From contig NZ_VCPC01000001.1 in assembly GCF_005938225.1 (NCBI RefSeq), forward strand, positions 1,301,213 through 1,365,212: 64,000 nucleotides of DNA. The letters run 5' to 3'. A program made the translations under genes and the position numbers. Of this stretch, positions 48,652-58,153 are shown one piece after another (positions within the stretch are counted from its first letter, which is position 1; every line of letters starts with the position of its first letter). The notes under the pieces were generated by a model, which saw only the letters and a list, made by a program, of their open reading frames with translations, did not search any database and was not told the DNA's origin. This DNA comes from Arenibacterium halophilum (GTDB lineage: Bacteria > Pseudomonadota > Alphaproteobacteria > Rhodobacterales > Rhodobacteraceae).

Positions 48652-49437
48652 ATGACCTCAGTGATACAACCCCTGCGCGCAACTTTCGCCATTCTCCTGC
48701 TTGGGCTTGCTGCCGCTTGCACCCAGCCCGACCGCCCCCAGGGTCCCGGTGACGTATTTGACCCCTATGAAGGCATGAACCGGGGCATTCACTCCTTCAA
48801 CGTGGGCGTGGACAAGGTGTTCTTCCGCCCCGCGTCCAAGGGATATGTCTCGATCGTGCCAGCCCCGATGGTCACCAGCTTCAGCTATTTCGCAGATAAC
48901 ATCTCGGAACCCTCAAACATGGTGAACGCGATTCTGCAGGGCGACGGCCGCCGCGCAGGCACGGCGCTGGCGCGGTTCCTCATGAACTCGACCATCGGCT
49001 TTGGTGGTCTGGCCGATCCGGCCACCGAATTCGGCATTCCGGCCGACCACACCGACTTCGGCGAAACCCTGCACGTCTGGGGCGCCCGCGAAGGCGCCTA
49101 TATCGAACTGCCGTTCTTTGGGCCGTCGAACGAACGCGATGCGGCCGGCACGCTCGTAGACTTCTTTACCAACCCGATTTCCTATTGGAACAACAACCCG
49201 GCCGACAACATCGGCGTCTACGCCGAGATCGTACAGCAGATGGGCAACCGCGGCCGCTATTCCGATACGGTCGATTCGATCCTCTATGAAAGCGAGGACA
49301 GCTATGCCCAATCACGGGTGATTTACCTGCAAAATCGTCGCTTCGAACTGGCCGGACAGGGGCAAGAGACCTATTCTGATCCCTATGACGATTTTCCAGC
49401 CGACCCATACGAGGACCCATATGCACTTTCCGAGTAA
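48652..49437 (+). CDS. mlaA: Outer-membrane lipid asymmetry lipoprotein MlaA
   Basis: MlaA removes misplaced phospholipids from the outer leaflet and passes them to MlaC. The 261 aa begin with a lipoprotein signal (TFAILLLGLAAAC). The MlaA core follows: FDPYEGMNRGIHSFNVGVDK near 36-56, RFLMNSTIGFGGLADPATEFGI near 100-122, and DFGETLHVWG near 130. The C-terminal 30 residues are acidic and Tyr/Pro rich (DPYDDFPADPYEDPY). The start at 48652 follows a gaaag site. It overlaps mlaC by 17 bp; mlaFED are elsewhere. Confidence 0.93.
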   Translation: MTSVIQPLRATFAILLLGLAAACTQPDRPQGPGDVFDPYEGMNRGIHSFNVGVDKVFFRPASKGYVSIVPAPMVTSFSYFADNISEPSNMVNAILQGDGRRAGTALARFLMNSTIGFGGLADPATEFGIPADHTDFGETLHVWGAREGAYIELPFFGPSNERDAAGTLVDFFTNPISYWNNNPADNIGVYAEIVQQMGNRGRYSDTVDSILYESEDSYAQSRVIYLQNRRFELAGQGQETYSDPYDDFPADPYEDPYALSE

Positions 49438-50026
49438 GCCGATGCTGCGCCGCACCTTCACCCTTTCCGCCCTTGCCGGGCTGGCGACCGCCGTGGTCCC
49501 CGCCCCCGTATTTGCCCTGTCCGAAGCACGGGCGCGCGGGCTGGTCGACAAGGTTGTCGGCGATATCAACGCCGTGATCGCCTCGGGCAAATCCGAGGCG
49601 GCGATGATTCGCGACTTTGAAAACATCTTCACCCGGTACGCCGATGTACCGATCATGGCCCGCTATGCGCTTGGCGCCGACGCCCGCAGCGCCAGCAAGG
49701 CCCAGCTGAATGCCTTCACCAAAGCGTTTCAGGGGTATATCGCCAACAAATACGGTCGCCGCTTCCGCGAATTCATCGGCGGCAGGGTCGAAGTAACCTC
49801 AGCCCGCCAGATCAAGAACGGCTATGAAATCCGCTCCACCGCCAAGCTGCAGGGGCAGGCGCCGTTTGACGTGACATTCCTTGTATCGGATCGGTCGGGG
49901 CGCGATCTGTTCTACAACATGTTCATCGAGGGCGTGAACCTGCTGCTCACCGAACGGACGGAAATCGGCGCGATGCTGGACCGCCGCAAAGGCAATATCG
50001 ACCAGCTGATCGCCGATATCAGCTGA
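49421..50026 (+). CDS. mlaC: Periplasmic phospholipid-binding protein MlaC
   Basis: MlaC ferries phospholipids between MlaA and the inner-membrane MlaFEDB complex. The 201 aa have an Arg-rich signal peptide (RRTFTLSALAGLATAVVP), with an RR start resembling Tat but without a full motif. The MlaC core includes RDFENIFTRYADVPIMARYAL near 65-85 and FIEGVNLLLTERTEIGAML near 167-185. The ATG at 49421 has a gagga site; one at 49442 is possible. It overlaps mlaA, and a terminator follows. Confidence 0.92.
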   Translation: MHFPSKPMLRRTFTLSALAGLATAVVPAPVFALSEARARGLVDKVVGDINAVIASGKSEAAMIRDFENIFTRYADVPIMARYALGADARSASKAQLNAFTKAFQGYIANKYGRRFREFIGGRVEVTSARQIKNGYEIRSTAKLQGQAPFDVTFLVSDRSGRDLFYNMFIEGVNLLLTERTEIGAMLDRRKGNIDQLIADIS

Positions 50027-50059
50027 TCCTCGCTTCTTTTCGGTGAAAATACTCAAATC

Positions 50060-50081
50060 GGACCGGGCCTTGGCCCGGTCC
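50060..50081 (+). terminator. Terminator after mlaC
   Basis: A perfect 10-bp stem ggaccgggcc / ggcccggtcc with a 2-base loop is followed by ttttcgttt. It lies 33 bp past the mlaC stop and 13 bp before the end of the convergent PBP gene, and may serve both. Confidence 0.85.
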
Positions 50082-50094
50082 TTTTCGTTTGCCA

Positions 50095-52332
50095 CTAGCG
50101 GTTCGCCTGCGGCACGGGCGCCGTTCCTGCCTGGCCACCACCAAAGATGTCGCGCAACACGCTGTCGATCACACCGCCCACACCCTGACCGTCCCCGCGT
50201 GCCGCCACCTCGGGATCGCGCGGCTGGGCGGCGCCCTGCGGCGGCAAGGACGGCAGCGGGCGCGGCGTCAGCCCCTCGTGCACCCGCACCATGGTTTCAT
50301 GCCAGATCTCGGCGGGCAGGCCGGACCCTGTGACCCCGGTCAGAGGGGTGTTGTCGTCATAGCCCATCCAGACGCCCGCGACATAATCTGCAGTAAAGCC
50401 CACGAACCACGCATCGCGATAACTGGACGTGGTGCCGGTCTTGCCTGCGGCCTCCCATCCCGGGATCGCTGCCCGCGTGCCGGTGCCTTCGTCGATCACC
50501 TTCTGCATCATCCAGATCAGCTGCTGTGCCGCTTCGGTGCGGATTACCCGCTCTCCGATACCACCTTCAGCACCCATAAGCGGCGCTTCATCGCCCAGCA
50601 GCTTCAGCTCGACCAGACCATAGGGCTGTACCGAGGACCCGCCGTTCAGGATGCCCGCATAGGCGCCCGTCATCTCGATCAGCGTCGATTCCGACGCCCC
50701 CAGCGCCAGCGATGGCCCGGCGGCCAGATCGCTTTTGATGCCGAACTGTTCCGCAACCACGCGCACCAATTCGCGCCCCACGTTCTCCGACACTTTCACC
50801 GCAGGCACGTTCAGCGACCGCTTCAGCGCATCCGCCAGCGTCACCACGCCATAATGCTTGTGGGTATAGTTCTCCGGGCACCACTGGCCCGAGCCGGGCA
50901 CATTCATGCAGAACGGTTCATCCAGCACTGTATCCAGCGGTGAGTACCCCTGTTCCAGCGCGGTGGCATAGACGAAGGGCTTGAACGAAGACCCGGTCTG
51001 CCGCAGCGCCTGCGTTGCCCGGTTGAACGCACCCGACACCTTGGTGTTGCGCCCGCCCACCATCGCGCGCACCGCCCCGTCGGATGACATCACAACAATG
51101 GCCGCCTGTGCCTTGGACCCTTCCTTCACCTTTTCCGAGAAGATGAAGTTCATCGCGTCTTCCGCCGCCGTCTGCAGGCGCCGGTCCAGCGTGGTGCGGA
51201 TGATGACATCCTCGGTGGTCTTGCGGGTAAAGAACTCGGGCCCGCTCGACATTACCCAATCGGCGAAATAGCCGCCCGCCTTGGCTTCGGCCGCCTCGGA
51301 CAACTCGGCCGGGTTTGTCTGCGCATCCTGCGCCTGAGCCGTCGTCAGATAGCCCTGCTCCTCCATCAACCGCACGATGGTGGCGGCCCGGCTTTGCGAC
51401 AGTTCAAGATCATTCGTGGGCGCATAGCGCGTTGGCGCCTTCAGCAGCCCGGCCAGCATCGCGGCCTCGGCAGGGCTGACATTGGCAGCGGATTTGCCGA
51501 AATAGCGCTGGCTGGCGGCCTCGAACCCGCGTGCCCCGGCACCAAGGAAGGCCCGGTTCATGTAAATCGTCAGGATTTCGTCCTTCGAATACTTGGCCTC
51601 CATCGCAAGGGCGTAAATCGCTTCTTTCCCCTTGCGCCACAGCGATCCCTGACGGCAATCGGCCTCATACTCGGTTTCGTTCTTCCACTGCTTGGGGTCG
51701 TATTCCACGCCAAGGCACAGCAGTTTGGCCGTCTGCTGCGTAATGGTCGACCCGCCGTTGCCCGACAGCGGCCCGCGTCCGGCCTGCAGGTTGATCCGCA
51801 CGGCGCTGGCGATCCCGCGCGGGCTGACGCCAAAGTGGCTATAGAATCGCTTATCCTCTGTCGCGATGATCGCGTTCTTCAGATTGGGCGACACGGATTC
51901 GGCCGTGACCACCCCACCGAACTGGTCTCCACGCCACGCAAAGACTTTGCCCTGATGGTCCAACAAGGTGACAGACCCGCGCGCGCGTCCATCCAGCAGC
52001 GCCGTCACCTCGGGCAAACCGGCGTAAACGTAGAACACCGCCAGGCCGACCAGCAGCGCCACCACCAGCGCCACGCGCGAGGTCACGCGCCAGACCAGCC
52101 GCAGGATAAACCCCCAGACCGCGCGGAAAAATCCGCCAATCCCGCCCCCGCCGGCCGAACGACGCGCCTTGCGCGGCGCGGCCTTCTTGCGCGGCGCAGG
52201 CTTCGCGGTGCCCGGTTTGGGGCCCACGTTGGGTTTGGGTTTTGCGTGCGCCGTTTGCGGCCGCGCGGGTTTCGCGCCCGCATAGCGGCGGTCTGCCACC
52301 AACGGCGGCGTGCGTTTCTTCTTGTCTGCCAT
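50095..52332 (-). CDS. Class A penicillin-binding protein (PBP1-type)
   Basis: It polymerises and cross-links peptidoglycan. The 745 aa start with a long Pro/Lys/Ala-rich cytoplasmic tail (about 75 residues) and one membrane segment (ALVVALLVGLAVFYVYAGL). The GT51 domain is next (IIATEDKRFYSHFGV, GGSTITQQTAKLL), then the transpeptidase domain with SxxK in TGSSFKPF near 443, SLN in KRSLNVPAV near 510 and KTG in AGKTGTTSSYRD near 632. The C-terminus is Pro/Gly rich. It is divergent from glnK. Confidence 0.93.
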   Translation of the reverse strand: MADKKKRTPPLVADRRYAGAKPARPQTAHAKPKPNVGPKPGTAKPAPRKKAAPRKARRSAGGGGIGGFFRAVWGFILRLVWRVTSRVALVVALLVGLAVFYVYAGLPEVTALLDGRARGSVTLLDHQGKVFAWRGDQFGGVVTAESVSPNLKNAIIATEDKRFYSHFGVSPRGIASAVRINLQAGRGPLSGNGGSTITQQTAKLLCLGVEYDPKQWKNETEYEADCRQGSLWRKGKEAIYALAMEAKYSKDEILTIYMNRAFLGAGARGFEAASQRYFGKSAANVSPAEAAMLAGLLKAPTRYAPTNDLELSQSRAATIVRLMEEQGYLTTAQAQDAQTNPAELSEAAEAKAGGYFADWVMSSGPEFFTRKTTEDVIIRTTLDRRLQTAAEDAMNFIFSEKVKEGSKAQAAIVVMSSDGAVRAMVGGRNTKVSGAFNRATQALRQTGSSFKPFVYATALEQGYSPLDTVLDEPFCMNVPGSGQWCPENYTHKHYGVVTLADALKRSLNVPAVKVSENVGRELVRVVAEQFGIKSDLAAGPSLALGASESTLIEMTGAYAGILNGGSSVQPYGLVELKLLGDEAPLMGAEGGIGERVIRTEAAQQLIWMMQKVIDEGTGTRAAIPGWEAAGKTGTTSSYRDAWFVGFTADYVAGVWMGYDDNTPLTGVTGSGLPAEIWHETMVRVHEGLTPRPLPSLPPQGAAQPRDPEVAARGDGQGVGGVIDSVLRDIFGGGQAGTAPVPQANR

Positions 52333-52425
52333 GAACAGCCCTGCCCGGCCTTTTGATTGCCGCCACCTTATCCCGGCGATCAGGGATTGTGGATACCCGC
52401 GACGCGTTTTGAGGCTTCATCATTC

Positions 52426-52471
52426 GCCCAATTATTGGGCATTAACATTAATTTGTGCAAATTTTGTGCAA
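52426..52471 (+). promoter_or_regulatory. Candidate regulatory sites upstream of glnK
   Basis: A perfect 6-bp palindrome gcccaa-tta-ttgggc (52426-52440) is followed by two direct repeats TTTGTGCAA at 52452-52460 and 52463-52471, spaced 11 bp, about one helical turn. The region is AT-rich within the 252-bp gap between the PBP gene and glnK and may hold nitrogen-regulator sites. A GG-N10-GC sigma54 core was not found clearly. Confidence 0.4.
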
Positions 52472-52584
52472 CTTTTAGGGATCGAGGCCTGTTGCATGGG
52501 CAGCTACGGTTTCAATTTCAAGCCGCCCAACGCCTTGTTGGCATCACGAGATGCAGGACTGCCTGCCAAGTGAAGGGGACCGAG

Positions 52585-52923
52585 GTGAAACTCATCATTG
52601 CAACAATCAAGCCATTCAAGTTGGAAGAGGTCCGCGAAGCGCTGACCACCGCCGGCGTGCGCGGCATGATGGTGACTGAAATCAAGGGGTTCGGATCGCA
52701 GTCCGGCCACACAGAAATTTATCGCGGCGCGGAATACGAAGTGAACTTCGTGCCGAAGATCAAGCTCGAGATCGTCGTCGCCGACGCGATGGTCGATCAG
52801 GTGCTCGATACCATCGTCAAGACCGCCCAGACCGGCAAGATCGGTGACGGCAAGCTGTTCGTCCTCGACGTGACGCAGGCGGTTCGCGTGCGCACCGGCG
52901 AAACCAACGAAGACGCGCTCTAA
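52585..52923 (+). CDS. glnK: Nitrogen regulatory protein PII (GlnK/GlnB type)
   Basis: PII integrates nitrogen, carbon and energy signals. The 112 aa are exactly the family length when started at the GTG (52585), which follows an aagggga-type site: KLIIATIKPFKLEEV, then the T-loop GFGSQSGHTEIYRGAEY with Tyr51 for uridylylation, and the TGKIGDGKLFVLDV block near 83-96. It is followed after 30 bp by amtB, the usual glnK-amtB pair, so it probably controls AmtB. GlnK is favoured over GlnB by this context. Confidence 0.94.
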   Translation: MKLIIATIKPFKLEEVREALTTAGVRGMMVTEIKGFGSQSGHTEIYRGAEYEVNFVPKIKLEIVVADAMVDQVLDTIVKTAQTGKIGDGKLFVLDVTQAVRVRTGETNEDAL

Positions 52924-52953
52924 GCCGCCGACAATCCAAGGGAATTTCAACAA

Positions 52954-54267
52954 ATGAAAAAACTCTCTCTTCTTGCCGCCTCTGCCGCGCTGATCGCGCT
53001 GCCGACCCTGGGGCTGGCTCAGGAAACCGCCGAGGCCGCCGAACCGGCGACCGATTTCGCCTTTGTTCTTAACACGCTGCTCTTCCTGATCGGCGGCTTC
53101 CTCGTGATGTGGATGGCCGCAGGCTTTGCGATGCTCGAAGCGGGCCTCGTGCGCTCGAAGAACGTTGCGATGCAGCTGACCAAGAACGTCGCGCTGTTTT
53201 CTATTGCGGCAATCATGTACTGGCTGATCGGCTATTCGATCATGTATCCCGGCGACAGCTGGGCCATTCCGGGCTACCTGGGCAACCTGTTCTCGCCCTA
53301 TGCCATCAACGGCGACCCCGATCTGGACACCGGCTACTCGGTCGCGTCCGACTTCTTCTTCCAGCTGATGTTCTGCGCCACCACCGCATCAATCGTGTCG
53401 GGTACACTGGCTGAACGCATCAAGCTGTGGCCCTTCCTGATCTTCGTGGTCGTGCTGACCGGTATCATCTACCCGATCGAAGCCTCGTGGCAGTGGGGTG
53501 GCGGCTGGCTGAGCGAAGCGGGCTTCAACGACTTCGCAGGTTCGACGCTGGTGCACGCCGCTGGCGGCTGGGCGGCCCTTGCAGGCGCGCTGATCCTTGG
53601 CCCGCGTATCGGCAAGTACAAGGAAAACCGCACCATTCCGATGCCCGGTTCGAACCTTGCGCTCGCCACTCTGGGCACGTTCATCCTGTGGCTCGGCTGG
53701 TTCGGCTTCAACGGCGGTTCCGAGCTTGCCCTGGGCGCCAATGGCTCGGCCAACAACGTGTCGATCATCTTTGCCAACACGAACATGGCCGCCGCGGCCG
53801 GTGCCGTGACCGCGCTGATCCTGACGCAGGTTCTGTACAAGAAGCCCGACCTGACCATGGTGCTGAACGGCGCGCTGGCCGGTCTGGTGTCGATCACCGC
53901 AGGTCCGCTTGACCCGACGATGTTCGGCGCACTCTGGATCGGTGCCATCGGCGGCGTGATCGTTGTCTTCACCGTCCCGATGCTGGACAAACTGAAGATC
54001 GACGATGTAGTCGGCGCCATCCCGGTCCACCTGCTGGCAGGTATCTGGGGCACCCTGGCCGTGCCGTTCTACACCGAAGGCGCGACCTTTGGCGCACAGC
54101 TGCTGGGCATCATCGCGGTTGGCATCTTCGTCTTCGTGGTCTCGGGCGTGGTCTGGTTCATCCTGAAAGCCATCATGGGCATCCGCGTCAGCGAAGAGGA
54201 TGAAATCAACGGTCTCGACATGGCCGAACTGGGGATGGAAGCCTACCCCGAGTTCTCGAAGGGCTAA
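52954..54267 (+). CDS. amtB: Ammonium transporter AmtB
   Basis: This inner-membrane ammonium channel has 437 aa including a signal peptide (LSLLAASAALIALPTLGLAQ). It has 11 predicted membrane helices. The first pore His is in DFAGSTLVHAAGGWAALAG near 210 and the second in IPVHLLAGIWGTLAVP near 357. The central Asp is in the GFAMLEAGLVRSKN segment upstream. The cytoplasmic C-terminus binds GlnK. It is the last gene of the glnK operon, with a terminator after it. Confidence 0.95.
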   Translation: MKKLSLLAASAALIALPTLGLAQETAEAAEPATDFAFVLNTLLFLIGGFLVMWMAAGFAMLEAGLVRSKNVAMQLTKNVALFSIAAIMYWLIGYSIMYPGDSWAIPGYLGNLFSPYAINGDPDLDTGYSVASDFFFQLMFCATTASIVSGTLAERIKLWPFLIFVVVLTGIIYPIEASWQWGGGWLSEAGFNDFAGSTLVHAAGGWAALAGALILGPRIGKYKENRTIPMPGSNLALATLGTFILWLGWFGFNGGSELALGANGSANNVSIIFANTNMAAAAGAVTALILTQVLYKKPDLTMVLNGALAGLVSITAGPLDPTMFGALWIGAIGGVIVVFTVPMLDKLKIDDVVGAIPVHLLAGIWGTLAVPFYTEGATFGAQLLGIIAVGIFVFVVSGVVWFILKAIMGIRVSEEDEINGLDMAELGMEAYPEFSKG

Positions 54268-54287
54268 GCCGCTTCACACAAAATTGG

Positions 54288-54317
54288 AAAGGCCCCGGCA
54301 ATCGCGCCGGGGCCTTT
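54288..54317 (+). terminator. Terminator after amtB
   Basis: A perfect 12-bp stem aaaggccccggc / gccggggccttt with a 6-base loop lies 20 bp past the stop and is followed by tttgtgacc. It ends the glnK-amtB transcript. Confidence 0.85.
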
Positions 54318-54340
54318 TTTGTGACCTTTGCTGGGAAGAA

Positions 54341-54447
54341 AGGGGCTCTGCCCCCGTCCCTGCGGGACTCCCCCGGGATATTTTTAGCCCAAAGAAGAGC
54401 CGCTCCCCCCAGCTTCTTTGGGCCTTAAATATCCCCGCCGGAGGCTT
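54341..54447. repeat. REP-like palindromic repeat, copy D (full length)
   Basis: It reads aggggctctgccccc, then gactcccccgggatattttt and gcccaaagaag, followed by cttctttgggcc and ttaaatatccccgccggagg. The two halves are inverted to each other over about 105 bp. It fills the space between amtB and the convergent aminotransferase gene. Confidence 0.8.
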
Positions 54448-54472
54448 CGCGCAAAGCGCGAATATCCGCAGG

Positions 54473-55657
54473 TCAGATGCCGGCCGAGACGATGGCCTGG
54501 GCCAGAACGGGCACGGTCCGGGCATTCAATCCGGCGATGTTCATGCGGCTGTCGCCCACCATGTAAACACCGTGATCGGCACGCAACTTTTCGACCATCT
54601 CGGGCGAGGTGCCGAGGCGCGAGAACATGCCTCGGTGCTGGCCCAGAAAGGCGAAGCGGTCGGAGCCTGTAAGCTTTTGCAATTCATCTGCAAGCTGCTT
54701 GCGCAGGCCCAGCATCGACAGGCGTACCTCTTCCAGCTCGGCAGCCCAGTCGGCGCGCAATTCGGGGTCGGTCAGGATCATCGTCACCAGCCGCGCGCCG
54801 TGATCGGGCGGGAAGGAAAAGTTCTGGCGGTTCAGGAAAGCCAGCGTGTCGCGCGCGATGCCGGTGTTGGCGCCACCTTGCGAGACCGCCATCAGCAAAC
54901 CCGTGCGCTCGCGGTAGATTCCAAAGTTCTTGGAACAGCTGGCGGCGATCAGCGTTTCGGGCATGGCGGCAGCCACCGCGCGGGTGGCGGCGGCATCTTC
55001 GTCCAGCCCGTCACCAAAGCCCTGATAGGCGATGTCGATCATCGGGATCGCCTGGGTCTTCTTCAGAACGGCGATCACCTCCTGCCACTGCACCGGGTTC
55101 AGGTTGGCGCCGGTCGGGTTGTGGCAGCAGCCGTGCAGCAGGATCACATCGCCAGGCTGAGCCTGATCAAGATCGGCCAGCATCCCGTCGAAATCCACCC
55201 CGCCGGTTTCGCTGTCGAAGTAGCGGTAGGCCACCGTCTCGATTCCAAGGTAGTTCAGGATCGAAATGTGGTTGGGCCAGGTCGGATCAGAGACGAACAC
55301 CCGCGCCTTGGGGTTTCCGTATTGAATCATTTCAAAGGCCTGCCGCACGGCGCCGGTGCCGCCGGGGGTGGCCGCCGCGGCGACCGAGGCGCGCGGGACC
55401 GCATCGCCCAGAACCAGATCAATCATCGCATCCGAGAACGCAGGATCGCCCAGCAGGCCGACATAGGATTTGGTTTCCTGTTCTTCCCACAGCCGATGCT
55501 CGGCCGCCTTGATCGCGCGCATCACCGGGGTGACGCCCTGGGCGTTCTTGTAGACGCCCACGCCAAGGTCGATCTTGTCGGCGCGCGGATCCTCTCGATA
55601 GGTCTGCATCAGCGTCAGGATCTTGTCGGCAGGCTGGGGTTTGAGCTGTTCGAACAT
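54473..55657 (-). CDS. Aromatic/aspartate aminotransferase (TyrB/AspC class Ib-like)
   Basis: This 394 aa PLP enzyme moves amino groups between aspartate or aromatic amino acids and 2-oxo acids. Marks are VGVYKNAQGVTPV near 30-43, CCHNPTGANL near 173-182, and the PLP Lys in SCSKNFGIYRERTG near 237-250; the C-terminal NIAGLN segment holds the substrate carboxylate contact. The start at 55657 overlaps the stop of the sulfurtransferase gene (TGATG), so the two are coupled. Aromatic versus aspartate preference cannot be told. Confidence 0.92.
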   Translation of the reverse strand: MFEQLKPQPADKILTLMQTYREDPRADKIDLGVGVYKNAQGVTPVMRAIKAAEHRLWEEQETKSYVGLLGDPAFSDAMIDLVLGDAVPRASVAAAATPGGTGAVRQAFEMIQYGNPKARVFVSDPTWPNHISILNYLGIETVAYRYFDSETGGVDFDGMLADLDQAQPGDVILLHGCCHNPTGANLNPVQWQEVIAVLKKTQAIPMIDIAYQGFGDGLDEDAAATRAVAAAMPETLIAASCSKNFGIYRERTGLLMAVSQGGANTGIARDTLAFLNRQNFSFPPDHGARLVTMILTDPELRADWAAELEEVRLSMLGLRKQLADELQKLTGSDRFAFLGQHRGMFSRLGTSPEMVEKLRADHGVYMVGDSRMNIAGLNARTVPVLAQAIVSAGI

Positions 55658-56514
55658 CACGCGTCTCCGGTGGCGATGGGAAGTGTGGGAAAGGCGCCCC
55701 ATTCGGACCACGATCCGTCATAGAGGGAATGATCCGGTTTGCCGGCGTGTTCCAGTGCAAGGCTGAGCACAGCCGCCGTGACGCCCGAGCCGCAGGTGGT
55801 GATGACCGGCTTGGACAGATCGACCCCGGCGGCCTGAAACACGGCGCGGATCTCTTCGGGCGATTTCATGGTGGCGTCGTCGTTCAGCAGCGTCTTGAAG
55901 AACACATTGCGCGCGCCGGGGATATGGCCGCTGCGCAGGCCTTCGCGGGGTTCGGGCGACTCGCCTTTGAACCGCGCCGGGGCCCGGGCGTCGACGATCT
56001 CGTGATCGCCCAGCTTGGCCGCTGCCGACACCTGGGTCACATCGCGCACCAGATGGTTCTGCACCCGAACCGTCATGTGGCGATCGCGCACCATGGGCGG
56101 CATGTCTTCGATCTCGCGGCCCTCGGCCTGCCATTTCGGCAGCCCGCCGTCCAGCACGGCGACGTTGGTCTGGCCCATCAGGCGGAACAGCCACCAGACC
56201 CGCGCCGCCGACATCAGACCGGCGCCGTCATAGACCACCACCTGATGCCCGTCGCCTACGCCCATGGCCCGCATCCGGCTCATGAATTTTTCGACCGGGG
56301 GTGCCATATGCGGCAGATCCGAGCGGTGGTCGGAAATGTCGTCGATGTCGAAGAACCGCGCGCCGGGGATGTGGCCTGCGTCATATTCGGCCTTGGGGTC
56401 CCGCCCCTCGGCAGGCAGATACCATGACGCATCGAGGATCCGCAGATCGGGATCCTTCAGATGCGCCGCCAGCCAGTCGGTTGAAACAAGGGTTTTCGGA
56501 TCGTCCTGTGTCAT
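55657..56514 (-). CDS. sseA: Thiosulfate/3-mercaptopyruvate sulfurtransferase
   Basis: This two-domain rhodanese of 285 aa has an N-terminal non-catalytic domain (LDASWYLPAEGRD near 24-36, DIDDISDHRSDLPHM near 55-70) and a C-terminal catalytic domain with the active Cys in TCGSGVTAAV near 232-241. CGSGVTA is the MST-type loop. It lies directly upstream of the aminotransferase gene, which is sensible since aspartate aminotransferases make mercaptopyruvate from cysteine. That link is an inference. Confidence 0.92.
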   Translation of the reverse strand: MTQDDPKTLVSTDWLAAHLKDPDLRILDASWYLPAEGRDPKAEYDAGHIPGARFFDIDDISDHRSDLPHMAPPVEKFMSRMRAMGVGDGHQVVVYDGAGLMSAARVWWLFRLMGQTNVAVLDGGLPKWQAEGREIEDMPPMVRDRHMTVRVQNHLVRDVTQVSAAAKLGDHEIVDARAPARFKGESPEPREGLRSGHIPGARNVFFKTLLNDDATMKSPEEIRAVFQAAGVDLSKPVITTCGSGVTAAVLSLALEHAGKPDHSLYDGSWSEWGAFPTLPIATGDA

Positions 56515-56590
56515 GCCATGCGCCTTATGCCATCTGGGAAAATGACCTACAGGCGCGGTGACGCATAGGCAAGGGCGCAGCCCCGCCGGC

Positions 56591-57067
56591 CTAGCCGTTG
56601 TCTTTCAGCAGGCGCTGTTTCTGGCGCGACCAATCGCGCTTGGCCGAGGTTTCACGCTTGTCGTGCAGCTTTTTACCCTTGGCGATGCCGATCTTCACCT
56701 TCGCCAGCCCGCGATGGTTGAAATACATCACCAGCGGCACCAGCGTCATGCCCTTGCGCTGGGTCGCGTTCCACAGCTTGGCCAGTTCCTTGCGGCTGAC
56801 CAGCATCTTGCGGCGGCGGCGTTCCTCGTGGCGGAACATCTTGGCCTGCTCGTAGGGGGCGATGTAGCTGTTGACCAGCCACAGCTCGCCATCTTCGACG
56901 GCGGCATAGCTTTCGGCGATATTCCCACCGTTCTGGCGCAGGGATTTGACTTCGGACCCTTCAAGGCGGATTCCACACTCAAGATCCTCTTCGATCGCGT
57001 AATCGAAGCGGGCACGCCGGTTCTCGGCGATCACCTTGTAATTGGGGTTTTCCTTGTCCTTGGCCAT
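56591..57067 (-). CDS. smpB: SsrA-binding protein SmpB
   Basis: SmpB loads tmRNA on stalled ribosomes. The 158 aa have the standard length with the start at 57067 ([20 protein letters not shown]). The OB-fold core includes [20 protein letters not shown] near 28-48 and [23 protein letters not shown], which shows the tail basic block; the C-terminus [11 protein letters not shown] is typical. Its usual partner ssrA was not found in the window. Confidence 0.95.
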   Translation of the reverse strand: MAKDKENPNYKVIAENRRARFDYAIEEDLECGIRLEGSEVKSLRQNGGNIAESYAAVEDGELWLVNSYIAPYEQAKMFRHEERRRRKMLVSRKELAKLWNATQRKGMTLVPLVMYFNHRGLAKVKIGIAKGKKLHDKRETSAKRDWSRQKQRLLKDNG

Positions 57068-57138
57068 GACAAGGCGATGTAGGGGCTGAACCCGGCCAAG
57101 GCAAGCCATCGCCGGGGGGCTGTTGCGAAAATAGCGGC

Positions 57139-57957
57139 TTACTCGGCCAGGCGGGCGTGCACCTCGTCCAGGTCGATCTCACCCAGCGGCATCTTGTTGG
57201 CCGGGTTTTCGAAATCATAGCGGAACAGGTCAAAGTCGCGCTTGTAGATTTCATAGACCAGATGCATCGACAGATCGTCGAAGTAATCCTCGACCGGGTG
57301 GGCGCGCTTGGGGCCGTGGCCTTCGCTTTCGTTGAAGCGCGGGATTTCCGCAAGGTCGACGGGTACCGAAGTTTCAATCGCGTTCAGCACCTCGGTCATG
57401 CCGTCCTCGAATGACTCGGTCCAGATGATCTTGTCATAGGTGCCGCCATTGGCGACGAAGGTGCCGACATGCCCGGACATGGCCGACCAGTGAATGTCCG
57501 GATCCATCGGGCGGCGCCAGCGGATGGTATCTCGCGCGAACAGCAGGAACCGGCGGAAGCTGGCGATCTGGTCGAATTCGGCCTGCCCGTCATCGCCACC
57601 CACATCGACGCCGTATTGATAAACCAGCATCGGCACCAGATTGCCGCGATAGCGCTTGCCATTGCGCTGGATGCCGCAGATCTTGTCAAAAAACGAACTG
57701 AGAATGCGGGTGTAGGGGTTGCGCACGCAGGTAAAGGCATAAGAATTATGCCCGTGAACGTTCCGGCTGATCGGTTCGTGACTGTGGTCCAGCGCCCATT
57801 TGTGCAGGCCCTGCGTGGCGTCGTGAATATCGCCATCGAAGAACTGACCGTGATCGGAATAATACATGATCTGGCCGATGGTCGAACAAGCGCATTTCGG
57901 CACCACACGATAGACCAGGCTTTCGCTTTCCGTCATCCACGTTCCGGGGAAGCCCAT
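57139..57957 (-). CDS. Sulfotransferase-family protein (Sulfotransfer_2-like)
   Basis: This 272 aa protein resembles carbohydrate sulfotransferases. The 5'-PAPS-binding phosphosulfate loop reads [15 protein letters not shown] near 17-31, and [15 protein letters not shown] near 77-91 is the 3'-phosphate-binding Arg/Ser block. No signal peptide or membrane helix is clear, so it works in the cytoplasm. It is divergent, 196 bp away, from a GT14-type glycosyltransferase, suggesting a sulfated surface glycan. Confidence 0.85.
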   Translation of the reverse strand: MGFPGTWMTESESLVYRVVPKCACSTIGQIMYYSDHGQFFDGDIHDATQGLHKWALDHSHEPISRNVHGHNSYAFTCVRNPYTRILSSFFDKICGIQRNGKRYRGNLVPMLVYQYGVDVGGDDGQAEFDQIASFRRFLLFARDTIRWRRPMDPDIHWSAMSGHVGTFVANGGTYDKIIWTESFEDGMTEVLNAIETSVPVDLAEIPRFNESEGHGPKRAHPVEDYFDDLSMHLVYEIYKRDFDLFRYDFENPANKMPLGEIDLDEVHARLAE

Positions 57958-58153
57958 GCGCCGTCACTTTCCAAATTGCCTTCGTGCACCGGGGTATAGC
58001 AACGGCATCTCTGTTAACAAAGAGAGATCTCACGGTTGCCCGCGCGCCACGACGCGGGGCATATCCGCGCGCGGCGGCCATACACGGTTTATTCGCACCT
58101 TGGCTGGCACTAATAAGGGGCAGGTGCTCAACCACAGGTAAACAAGACGCGGC

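Noticed and set aside
50095-50300. Frameshift at the C-terminus of the penicillin-binding protein
   Set aside because: The Pro/Gly-rich tail looked irregular, but the frame runs cleanly to a stop next to the mlaC terminator, and such tails are common in this family.
56515-57138. tmRNA (ssrA) gene next to smpB
   Set aside because: The spacers are too short (76 and 71 bp) and lack the tRNA-like end; smpB and ssrA are often separated in alphaproteobacteria.
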